From assembly GCA_030429365.1 (NCBI GenBank), contig JAUIEW010000023.1, positions 1 to 32,993 of the forward strand: a stretch of DNA of 32,993 bases, in the 5' to 3' direction. The position numbers and the translations under genes are program-made. The notes below the pieces were generated by a model. That model was not told the DNA's origin, did no database searches, and worked only from the letters and a program-made list of their open reading frames with translations. The first letter of the stretch is position 1; each line of letters begins with the position of its first letter. Shown one piece after another: positions 25,183 through 32,993 of this stretch. This DNA is from Phycisphaerae bacterium. GTDB lineage: Bacteria; Planctomycetota; Phycisphaerae; UBA1845.

Positions 25183-26037
25183 ATGTCCATGCGCGACAAG
25201 CAGTCATCTTCAAGTGGTCGTTCCAGCGATCGGTCGTCATCTGCAAATCAGCCGCCAAAGCAGGCAATTGATGACCCAGAGCAGACAGCTGATAACGCAG
25301 AGCAGGCAATTGATGACGCCGCCTATCTCAGAAAGCTTCTCGAAACCTTGAGTGCCGAGGATCCCGCCGTGTTCAACGAATTGATGATGTCGAATTCACT
25401 GTTGGCGGATGAATACCACCGCGCCAACCCACAGATCGATCGGATTCGCGATGCACTGGTTCATGATGCGATGCCGGTTCATGCATCAGAAGATTCAGGC
25501 GCGAACAGCGCCGCACCCTTGGACGAAACTGCGGGCGTCGAACTGGAATTCGCCAAAGTCGTGGCGCAGATCAAAGAGCGGCTTTCCCGTGGTGAAGAAG
25601 CGATGCGTCCTCTTATCGGTGCATCGTTCGAGTCCCCGCAAGATGCTGGCATCCTCACGAATGTCACCAGGCAGTTGTCAGCGGAACAGGCCCGGCAGTT
25701 ATTCGAAAAGCTCGCACCAATGCTCGTGTATACAACGCTCAAACACATGAACTGCAATTGCTCATTTGATGAGGTTGACCGAATCGCCGGGCGCCTTTGT
25801 GGGCATGACGCACAGACAAAACTGCGACAAGCGGAGCACACCCGCGACGCGCTCGTGGACGAATTATTGCTCGCCATGGTTGAGCAGGGAGTCGGGAGTT
25901 CTGAAGCGAAAATAAATGGGGTTGGAAGTTCGTTGGATCGTGCTGAGATGACCAGGCTGCTCGAAGAGAGCGGCGCGATGGCCGACTTGGTCGCGATGTC
26001 CAATTGTATCCTGCTGGCCAAAACGCAAGCAGGCTGA
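25183..26037 (+). CDS. Hypothetical soluble helical protein with N-terminal heptad repeats and Cys/His motif
   Basis: Continuous 284-aa ORF directly downstream of the sigma factor. No TM segment recognised; N-terminal QAIDDPE-QTADNAE-QAIDDAA repeats; HMNCNCSFDEVDRIAGRLCGHD motif. Confidence 0.75.
   Translation: MSMRDKQSSSSGRSSDRSSSANQPPKQAIDDPEQTADNAEQAIDDAAYLRKLLETLSAEDPAVFNELMMSNSLLADEYHRANPQIDRIRDALVHDAMPVHASEDSGANSAAPLDETAGVELEFAKVVAQIKERLSRGEEAMRPLIGASFESPQDAGILTNVTRQLSAEQARQLFEKLAPMLVYTTLKHMNCNCSFDEVDRIAGRLCGHDAQTKLRQAEHTRDALVDELLLAMVEQGVGSSEAKINGVGSSLDRAEMTRLLEESGAMADLVAMSNCILLAKTQAG
25261..25323 (+). repeat. Three 21-bp tandem repeats (in-frame heptapeptide)
   Basis: CAGGCAATTGATGACCCAGAG / CAGACAGCTGATAACGCAGAG / CAGGCAATTGATGACGCCGCC. 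Confidence 0.8.
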
Positions 26038-26276
26038 TACTCGGTCGGGACTGGACGCTAGTAGCATCGAATTCCAAAGGAATCGAACTCGAGCAAACCA
26101 AAATTCAGGCCGAATTGGCACCCGGGCACGTTCGACTGCGCTTGGGATCAAAGGTTTTGTGGTACGCATGTGTGCGCCGCAGAGTCGTGCATGGTGTGGC
26201 TGTCCGCAGGATTGCCCGCGCCGTTGTCGGCTGACGTGCATCCATTGCAGTTTGACTCATTGGAAGGATTGAAATC

Positions 26277-27515
26277 GTGGGCGCATCACTCCGAATGCAT
26301 CGATTTCTTCAGGGAAGTACAGCCGCCTTTCGCCGCGCTCGTCGACGACTTCGGGAATTGGCATCAGCGAGGTGGCGCGATGAGCAACAATCCGTACGAA
26401 TCACGGAAAGTGTCTTGGGCATTGAGAGCCCCATTGGTTTGCCCCACGTCCACGTCATCCAAACGTCATCGGGCTTGCACAATTCGCCAGTGACCAAGGA
26501 TGTGTTGACAGACTGCCCGTATACGAAGGTTGATGTGGGCGCTGCCAATGGCACACAACGTTCATTGAATTTTCCCGGCAATGGAAAGGGATCCCAGCCG
26601 CAGTGTGAGGCTTCAATGGACCGGTACGATTCTGCAAATGAAAGAGACAGACGTACCCATGAATCAGACCGGTCCGCCCACCAAACAAATCGGCCGACTC
26701 AAGAGAGAGTGTGGGCGTCCAATGGTGCACAAGAGAGTGCCACTGACCCAGTTATCAACGTCGAACAGTTTGTGCATGACCTGGACAATCTCCTGATGGT
26801 GATTGCCAACCGCGCCGACCTCGCCCAAGCCGATCTTGCGTCGGACCGAAAGTGTGCCGAATCAATTCGCGCGATCCAGATTGCGACCCAAAGGGCCCTT
26901 CGGCTATCCGAGTTATTGCGCCGGGCTGAATCGGATGCCGAAGTACCGCTCGACAAAGTGAATCTGGCCCATGTCATTCAGGCCACGGTGGATAGCGCGA
27001 AGGCTTGGACCCCCAAGAATGTGGCGATCGTCGAAGACCTTCCAGTGGACACGTCCCCGATTGTGCTCGGCAACTTCACACAGTTGGGGCGGGTCGTTGG
27101 GAATCTTCTTTCAAACGCAATCGATTCATTGCGCCCGGGCGGGCATGTGTGCGTCTCGCTTGAATTGACGGACAAGTGTGCCGCCCGGCCTCACTCTGCT
27201 TCTCCAAACGCCGATGGCCCATTTGACAAAGGCCGACGCGATCAACGCCAGCAGTCGCTTAGACGAATGGCTGTCTTGCGCGTGTGCGACAATGGCGTTG
27301 GGATGGATGCCACCGTCTTGAATCGTATTTTCGAACCGGGGTTCTCGCAGAAGCGACGTGGGACAGGAAACGGCTTGGGGATGACCATCGTCGCCGACAT
27401 CGTACGGGACCATGGCGGCGACCTTGCGATTGATTCGACTCCCGGTGAGGGGACCGAGGTGAGTATTCGTTTACCGATCGCCGGCTTTGATGAGAGAAAT
27501 GCAGGTCATGTTTAA
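26277..27515 (+). CDS. Soluble sensor histidine kinase (HisKA-like plus HATPase_c)
   Basis: FVHDLDNLLMVIANRADLA (HDxxNLL-type phospho-acceptor), QLGRVVGNLLSNAIDSLRPGGHVCVSLEL (N box), LRVCDNGVGMDATVLNRIFEPGFSQKRRGTGNGLGMTIVADIVRDHGGDLAIDSTPGEGTEVSIRLP. GTG 26277 is preceded by GGAAGGA; the N-terminal region (to about 26760) has no recognised domain. Confidence 0.85.
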   Translation: MGASLRMHRFLQGSTAAFRRARRRLRELASARWRDEQQSVRITESVLGIESPIGLPHVHVIQTSSGLHNSPVTKDVLTDCPYTKVDVGAANGTQRSLNFPGNGKGSQPQCEASMDRYDSANERDRRTHESDRSAHQTNRPTQERVWASNGAQESATDPVINVEQFVHDLDNLLMVIANRADLAQADLASDRKCAESIRAIQIATQRALRLSELLRRAESDAEVPLDKVNLAHVIQATVDSAKAWTPKNVAIVEDLPVDTSPIVLGNFTQLGRVVGNLLSNAIDSLRPGGHVCVSLELTDKCAARPHSASPNADGPFDKGRRDQRQQSLRRMAVLRVCDNGVGMDATVLNRIFEPGFSQKRRGTGNGLGMTIVADIVRDHGGDLAIDSTPGEGTEVSIRLPIAGFDERNAGHV

Positions 27516-28167
27516 GTGTGCTGCTCGCATCATGCTTGTCGATGACCACGAATTGGTGCGTTCGACGTTTCGAGATGTTCTCAATCGAATGCCGGAATTC
27601 GACGTGGTGGCAACAGTCGGCAATCGGAAGGACGCGTTGAAATTCGCGTCGCAGGAATGCTGCGACCTGGCATTGATCGATATCAATCTCCAGGGCGAGT
27701 TGGGCACAAACCTTGCCCTCGAAATCAAGCGATTGCAACCCGGTATCAAGACCGTACTAATCAGCGCCACGATATACGATCGCTACGTGGATCAAGCGAT
27801 CGCAATGAACGTCGATGGCTTCATCTCAAAGCGAGACGACCTCGTCAATTTCATCAAAGGCATTCAAACCGTCTTGAGGGGGAATCCCTTTTATTCCAAA
27901 GATGTCCTCGAACGGTTGGCGAAGTGCTCCAAAACGGGCAAGCCCCTTAAGCCTCTGCAGACCCGAAGAACCGTGATCACACCTCGGCAAATTGAGATTC
28001 TTAAACACATTGCCAAAGGGCGATCCAAGAAAGAAATTGCTCAGGCGCTGGAAGTGGCGGTGAAGACCATCGATTGCCATTGCGACAACATGATGAAACG
28101 TCTCGACCTTCACGATCGTGTCGCCCTCACACGGTATGCGGTGCGCGAGGGTTTCGTCGATCCCTAA
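27490..28167 (+). CDS. NarL/FixJ-family response regulator (REC + LuxR-type HTH)
   Basis: IMLVDDHELVRSTFRDVLNRMPEFDVVATVGN...CDLALIDINLQGELG...VITPRQIEILKHIAKGRSKKEIAQALEVAVKTIDCHCDNMMKRLDLHDRVALTRYAVREGFV. The start overlaps the histidine kinase 3' end. Confidence 0.94.
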   Translation: MREMQVMFKCAARIMLVDDHELVRSTFRDVLNRMPEFDVVATVGNRKDALKFASQECCDLALIDINLQGELGTNLALEIKRLQPGIKTVLISATIYDRYVDQAIAMNVDGFISKRDDLVNFIKGIQTVLRGNPFYSKDVLERLAKCSKTGKPLKPLQTRRTVITPRQIEILKHIAKGRSKKEIAQALEVAVKTIDCHCDNMMKRLDLHDRVALTRYAVREGFVDP

Positions 28168-28328
28168 ACGAGCCGGCTGTCCCTTGCTAATTGGCATGGC
28201 CGCCTTCCCAACCCCAATCAATCCGCGTCGCCTAACCGCGAATCATCCATCCATTCATATTCCCGATTCTTGATTCTCGTCACCGAACGGCTATACCAGC
28301 ACGTCGATCAAACCGTGATGGGGAAAAG

Positions 28329-29069
28329 ATGGCCGCTCGCACAAAGCAATCTCAGTTGGCGCGAATCACCACCGACATGGTCAAGGACCTCAAGTCGCTG
28401 ACCTTCAAGCCTCCAGTCGAATACGTTTACAATCCGCTGGAGTACGCCCGCGCATCGTTTGACGCCTACATCGCCTGCTGCGACTTGGACAATGTTGAGG
28501 TCCTCTTGTTGGGCATGAACCCCGGGCCCTGGGGAATGGCGCAGACCGGCGTGCCATTTGGCGAAGTGGGGGCTGTTCGCGATTGGCTCAAGATCGACGC
28601 CGCCATCAAAGCGCCGGCCAACGAGCATCCCAAGCGACCGATTCTCGGGCTCGACTGCCATCGCAGCGAAGTCAGCGGTGCCCGGTTGTGGGGGTGGGCC
28701 AGGGATACGTTCAAGACGCCCAAGCGATTCCTGAAGCGATTTTTTCTGTGCAACTATTGTCCGTTGATCTTCCTGGAGGATTCCGGGCGCAACCGCACCC
28801 CGGACAAACTTCCGGTGATCGAGCGCACACCGCTTCTTGAGATTTGCGATCGCGCGTTGCGACGGACCGTTGATCTCATTGCGCCGAAGACAGTCATCGG
28901 CGTCGGAGCGTTTGCACAGAAACGCGCCGAAACAGTATTGGAAGATATGACAATTCCGGTCGGTGGCATCCTTCATCCGAGTCCGGCCAGCCCCATCGCC
29001 AATCGCGGATGGGCTGCCCAAGCCAACAAGCAATTCGCACAGCAGGGAATACGCATACCGAAAAGCTAG
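28329..29069 (+). CDS. SMUG1-family (family 3) uracil-DNA glycosylase
   Basis: YNPLEYARASFDAYI, VLLLGMNPGPWGMAQTGVPFGEVGAVRDWL, HPKRPILGLDCHRSEVSGARLWGW, NYCPLIFLEDSGRNRTPDKLP, GGILHPSPASPIANRGW closely follow animal SMUG1 motifs (GMNPGPFGMAQTGVPFGE, HPSPRNPQANKGW). Confidence 0.95.
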   Translation: MAARTKQSQLARITTDMVKDLKSLTFKPPVEYVYNPLEYARASFDAYIACCDLDNVEVLLLGMNPGPWGMAQTGVPFGEVGAVRDWLKIDAAIKAPANEHPKRPILGLDCHRSEVSGARLWGWARDTFKTPKRFLKRFFLCNYCPLIFLEDSGRNRTPDKLPVIERTPLLEICDRALRRTVDLIAPKTVIGVGAFAQKRAETVLEDMTIPVGGILHPSPASPIANRGWAAQANKQFAQQGIRIPKS

Positions 29070-29135
29070 GCATGCCCGAATTTTGATCGCGGTCACAGTT
29101 CGGGTCTTCCGGCGGATTTGTGATAGACTTTCATT

Positions 29136-29927
29136 ATGCCCAAAGCAACGATCAACAATCAAAACATCGCGTATGAATCGAAAGGTTCTGGAAAGCCCGT
29201 CTTGCTCGTTCATGGATTCCCGTTGAATCGCCAGATGTGGCGGGAGCAGTTGGATGCGTTGGCAACGTCGCATCAAGTCATCGCCCCCGATCTTCGTGGA
29301 TTTGGCGAAAGTGACCCGCCAGTTGGCGACGTCTCGATGGCGGACCATGCCGACGACCTGGCCGCCTTGCTTGATCATCTCGCGATTGATCAGCCGGTCG
29401 CGATCGCTGGGTTTTCGATGGGCGGGTATATTGTTTTTGAGTTTTGGCGGCGGCATAGGAATCGCGTCAGCAGCATGATGCTCGTCGACACGCGAGCTGG
29501 CGCCGATTCGGCAGAAAAAGCGGCTGGTCGTCGGGAGTCGGCTGAGCGCGTGGCAACAGAAGGCCCGAATTTTATTTTCGACGGGATGATTCCGAGTCTC
29601 GTTTCCGATCAGACCTTCAACGGCCAACCGGATCTGGTCAAAGCCATCCATACAATGATGGCCAAGTCATCACTTGCGGGTGTCGTTGCGGCGCTGCATG
29701 CGATGGCCAACCGCTCGGACTCGTGTGACCTGTTGCGCGAAATCAACGTGCCAGTCACTGTCATCGTCGGAGCGGAGGACGCGATTTCACCGCCGGCAGA
29801 GATGGAAGACATCGCAAAGTCACTGCAGAACGCCGAGTACTGTGTGATTCCCGATGCCGGTCACATGACCACCATGGAGAACGCGGCTGCAGTGTCGGCT
29901 GCCATGCAAAAACACCTCTCGGCATGA
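29136..29927 (+). CDS. Alpha/beta hydrolase fold protein
   Basis: VLLVHGFPLNRQMWREQLDALATSHQVIAPDLRGFGESDPP, IAGFSMGGYIVFEFWRR, DAGHMTTMENAAAVSAAM. Confidence 0.92.
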   Translation: MPKATINNQNIAYESKGSGKPVLLVHGFPLNRQMWREQLDALATSHQVIAPDLRGFGESDPPVGDVSMADHADDLAALLDHLAIDQPVAIAGFSMGGYIVFEFWRRHRNRVSSMMLVDTRAGADSAEKAAGRRESAERVATEGPNFIFDGMIPSLVSDQTFNGQPDLVKAIHTMMAKSSLAGVVAALHAMANRSDSCDLLREINVPVTVIVGAEDAISPPAEMEDIAKSLQNAEYCVIPDAGHMTTMENAAAVSAAMQKHLSA

Positions 29928-29954
29928 CCGGGGCAATCCCGTATCCTTGTTGGC

Positions 29955-32870
29955 ATGACACAACTACACGTACTCAACGAGAGCACCGCAGAGACGACAT
30001 CGGCTCACCGCGCACTTCAGGAAATCGCCGCAGCGATCGAAGGTGAAGTCCGGTCCGATCGACTGTCGCGGGCGCTTTATTCGACCGACGCAAGCATTTA
30101 TGAAATCACTCCCGATGGCGTTGTGCTTCCGAAAACTGTCAAGGACGTTCAGACGGCTGTCAGGATTTGCCACGCGCACGGCGTACCCATCACTGCCCGA
30201 GGGGCTGGCACGGGGTTGGCGGGCGGCGCGGTCAACGTCGGCATTCAACTCGATTGTTCGCGATACCTCGACCGCATCATTGAGATCGATCCTAAGAATC
30301 GCACGGTGCGGGTGGAGCCCGGCGTTGTGCTTGATGAACTTAATGCGGCGCTCAAAGCGCATGGACTGCAGTTTGCCCCGGATGTCGCCACGTCAAGCCG
30401 CGCCAATCTCGGCGGGATGATTGCGAACAACTCGTGCGGTGCGCATTCGGTTTCATCCGGGCGAACCTGCGATCACATCAAGTCGCTTGACGTGGTATTG
30501 TCGGACGGATCATTGATGCGCTGGGGCTCACAAGCCGAGCCGCTGGACAATCCGCTTGCTGCGGCGTGCGAAGACGTGCTCCGCAAGGTATTGCAAGAGG
30601 ACGCCGACGAGATCAAGGCGCGGTTCCCGAAAGTCTTTCGTCGAAATGGCGGTTACGCGCTGGATCGACTCGCGGAGAACGACGGGAAGATCAATGCCGA
30701 CACGATCATTTGCGGAAGTGAAGGCACGCTGGGGATAATCATTGAGGCGACCCTGAATCTTGTCGAGGCGCCGAAGCACAAGGGGTTGGTTGTCGCGCAC
30801 TTTGACAACTTGCTCACATCGTTGAGTGCGACACCTTTTGTTCTTGAACACAATCCGGCTGCCGTTGAGTTGATTGATCGATTGATCGTTAGCGCGGCGA
30901 TGACCAATCCTGGAATGTCCACGCGGCGCAAATGGATCAAAGGCGATCCGGCGGCAGTCCTGATTTGCGAACTCTATGACGACGACGAACGCCAACTCGA
31001 AGAGCGCTTGGTCGTGCTTTCCGAAGATCTGGCGAATCGAACGGATGGTTATGCCTTCCCGGTGATCAGCCCATCGGATGAGCAAGCCAACGTTTGGGAA
31101 GTTCGGAAAGCCGGACTCGGGTTGTTGATGTCCAAACCTGGTGACGATCAATCGTATGCATTTGTCGAAGATTCCGCCGTCGATCCCGGGCGGCTGCGGG
31201 ACTACATCGAGCGGTTCGCCGCGATTCTCAAAGAAGAAGGTGTTGAGCAAGCCGGTTACTACGCTCACGCGAGCGTCGGGTGCCTGCATGTTCGTCCGGT
31301 GCTCAATCTCAAAAAGGACCGCGACGTCCAACGAATGCATCGCATTGCCGACCGCGTCAGCAGCCTCGCGTTGGAATTCGGCGGGACCATGACAGGCGAG
31401 CACGGTGACGGCATTGTGCGCTCATGCTGGCTAGAAAAAATGTACGGGCCGCGCATCATCGCAGCGATGAAGCGCATCAAGCAGGTGTTCGATCCGAAAG
31501 GAATTCTGAATCCCGGTAAGATCGTTGATCCATTGCCAATGACGGCAAACCTGCGCTACGGAGGCGATTTCAAGTCGCAGGAATTCAAAACCACGCTCGA
31601 TTTCTCCCAGCACGGTGGGATGGCCGGTCTCGCCGGCATGTGCAGCGGTGTGGGGCAGTGTCGCCAGCGACTGGTCGGGGCAATGTGCCCCTCGTACATG
31701 GCCACCGGTGACGAAATGCACACGACCCGCGCGCGAGCCAACGCGCTTCGCATCGCGCTTTCCAATCGCGAGATCCTCGACGGTTTGGCGGACCCTGCCC
31801 TTGATGAGGTCTTTGATCTTTGCCTCAGTTGCAAGGCCTGCAAGACCGAGTGTCCGACCGGAACCGACATCGCCAAGTTGAAGGCGGAATGGACGGCTGC
31901 CAAACACCGTCGCGAAGGTGTTCCGCGTCGCTCGCGTTTGATTGCAGACTCGGTGGGTCTGGCGAAGTGGGGGAGTCGCTTTGCCCCGATGAGCAACTGG
32001 GTGATGCGCAATCCGCTTGTGCGACTCATGCTGGAGAAACGCTACGGTCTCGACCGGCGCATTCCGCCTCCGAAGTTTGTGCGACGGACCTTTCGCAACT
32101 GGTTTGATCAACATCGTAATGGTGCTGAAGGTACGTCGAAGACCGGGAAGCAGAGCATTGTCCTGTTCGTCGACACCTGGACCAATCACCACACGCCGCA
32201 AGTGGGAATCGCTGCGGTCAAGGTTCTTGAATCGCTGGGATACAACGTGCTGTGTCCGGAGACGTCATGCTGCGGGCGACCGATGATCAGCAAAGGACTG
32301 TTGGCGGAGGCCCAACTGCTCGCGTCCCAGAATGTCGATGCGCTGGCCAACTTTGCGCATCAGGGCATACCGATTGTCGGGCTGGAACCGTCGTGCGTTT
32401 CGGCGCTGACCGATGAACTTCCGCAGTTCGTTCGCAACAAGGCGGCTGACCGCATCGCAGCCAACACCATGATGCTTGAGTCGTTTGTCGGCAGGTTGAT
32501 TGAGGAGGATCCGGAGCGCGTGCGATTCCGCGAAAGTGCGTTTGATGCGATTCGCTATCACGGGCATTGCCATCAAAAAGCGCTGTATGGAACCAGCGAT
32601 GCGATGACGGCGCTGCGTGCGGTTTGTGATGATGCCTCAGAGATCAACAGCGGTTGCTGCGGGATGGCCGGCGCGTTCGGGCACGAAATTGAGCACTATG
32701 ACGTGGCGAAAGCGGTGGGTGAGCAGCGGTTGTTCCCAGCCGTCCGCGAGCGCGATAACGCGGCGATTGCGGTATCGGGTTTTAGTTGCCGCTGTCAGAT
32801 CGAGCATCATACCGGGGTCCATCCGAAACACGTCATTGAATTCCTTGCAGATGCCATTGTTGAAGAGTAA
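29955..32870 (+). CDS. Fused FAD-linked oxidase (GlcD-like) and Fe-S/CCG-domain (GlcF-like) oxidoreductase; D-lactate/2-hydroxyacid dehydrogenase-type
   Basis: FAD-binding: GVPITARGAGTGLAGGAVNVGIQLDCSRYLDRIIEID, NLGGMIANNSCGAHSVSSG; GTMTGEHGDGIVRSCWLEKMYG; Fe-S: CLSCKACKTECPTGTDIAKLKAEW; CCG: ETSCCGRPMISKG, SGCCGMAGAFGHE. Confidence 0.94.
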   Translation: MTQLHVLNESTAETTSAHRALQEIAAAIEGEVRSDRLSRALYSTDASIYEITPDGVVLPKTVKDVQTAVRICHAHGVPITARGAGTGLAGGAVNVGIQLDCSRYLDRIIEIDPKNRTVRVEPGVVLDELNAALKAHGLQFAPDVATSSRANLGGMIANNSCGAHSVSSGRTCDHIKSLDVVLSDGSLMRWGSQAEPLDNPLAAACEDVLRKVLQEDADEIKARFPKVFRRNGGYALDRLAENDGKINADTIICGSEGTLGIIIEATLNLVEAPKHKGLVVAHFDNLLTSLSATPFVLEHNPAAVELIDRLIVSAAMTNPGMSTRRKWIKGDPAAVLICELYDDDERQLEERLVVLSEDLANRTDGYAFPVISPSDEQANVWEVRKAGLGLLMSKPGDDQSYAFVEDSAVDPGRLRDYIERFAAILKEEGVEQAGYYAHASVGCLHVRPVLNLKKDRDVQRMHRIADRVSSLALEFGGTMTGEHGDGIVRSCWLEKMYGPRIIAAMKRIKQVFDPKGILNPGKIVDPLPMTANLRYGGDFKSQEFKTTLDFSQHGGMAGLAGMCSGVGQCRQRLVGAMCPSYMATGDEMHTTRARANALRIALSNREILDGLADPALDEVFDLCLSCKACKTECPTGTDIAKLKAEWTAAKHRREGVPRRSRLIADSVGLAKWGSRFAPMSNWVMRNPLVRLMLEKRYGLDRRIPPPKFVRRTFRNWFDQHRNGAEGTSKTGKQSIVLFVDTWTNHHTPQVGIAAVKVLESLGYNVLCPETSCCGRPMISKGLLAEAQLLASQNVDALANFAHQGIPIVGLEPSCVSALTDELPQFVRNKAADRIAANTMMLESFVGRLIEEDPERVRFRESAFDAIRYHGHCHQKALYGTSDAMTALRAVCDDASEINSGCCGMAGAFGHEIEHYDVAKAVGEQRLFPAVRERDNAAIAVSGFSCRCQIEHHTGVHPKHVIEFLADAIVEE

Positions 32871-32993
32871 TTCGTCAAAAGTGCGTTGGGTTCTTCAGAT
32901 GTCGAATGCTTGAATCATCGCCGCTGCGAAACTAGCATCCGCGTCGGACCGAACATGATCATGTACATCAAGTAAGGGGCATCGCAATGAACT

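Noticed and set aside
26170-26493. 107-aa plus-strand ORF upstream of and overlapping the histidine kinase
   Set aside because: Overlaps the histidine kinase ORF whose GTG start has a GGAAGGA RBS; no recognisable features.
28308-29651. 447-aa minus-strand ORF
   Set aside because: Lies antisense to the well-supported SMUG1 and alpha/beta-hydrolase genes; composition is typical of an antisense shadow ORF in GC-rich DNA.
30528-31403. 291-aa minus-strand ORF
   Set aside because: Antisense to the strongly supported FAD/Fe-S oxidoreductase.
32987-32993. ATGAACT after AAGGGGC at the window end, possible next gene start
   Set aside because: Only two codons visible; cannot be supported.

Overview
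The window is about 33 kb of high-coding-density bacterial chromosome with a Planctomycetes/Phycisphaerae-like flavour (inferred from gene content only). No rRNA, tRNA, CRISPR array, transposase or prophage genes were recognised. From left to right it contains: (1) the 3' end of leuD; (2) an acidic, Gly-rich lipoprotein; (3) a minus-strand cluster cdsA - phoH - 7TM-HD phosphohydrolase - ybeY - nitrilase-fold protein - CNNM/CorC-like protein; (4) a TPR-like/esterase secreted protein; (5) a compact minus-strand znuA-znuC-znuB-type operon headed by a small ribbon-helix-helix (RHH) protein with a Cys/His-rich tail, with an imperfect palindrome upstream; (6) a prpD-like and prpB-like pair flanked by palindromic GTAG-headed REP-like elements and 'ATTCCC-CGAAAG-GGGAAT' repeats; (7) two minus-strand thioredoxin-fold secreted proteins, a LolA-like protein and a GT2 glycosyltransferase; (8) two tandem small ORFs missing from the ORF track or only embedded in it; (9) a signalling island with a Ser/Thr kinase-CHASE2 protein divergent from an ECF-type sigma factor, an unknown heptad-repeat protein with Cys/His residues, a histidine kinase and a NarL-type response regulator; (10) a SMUG1-type uracil-DNA glycosylase, an alpha/beta hydrolase and a fused GlcD/GlcF-like FAD/Fe-S oxidoreductase. 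The best candidates for undescribed systems are the RHH-controlled zinc-uptake operon and the kinase/sigma/two-component island. All homology calls come from reading motifs; no database search was run.
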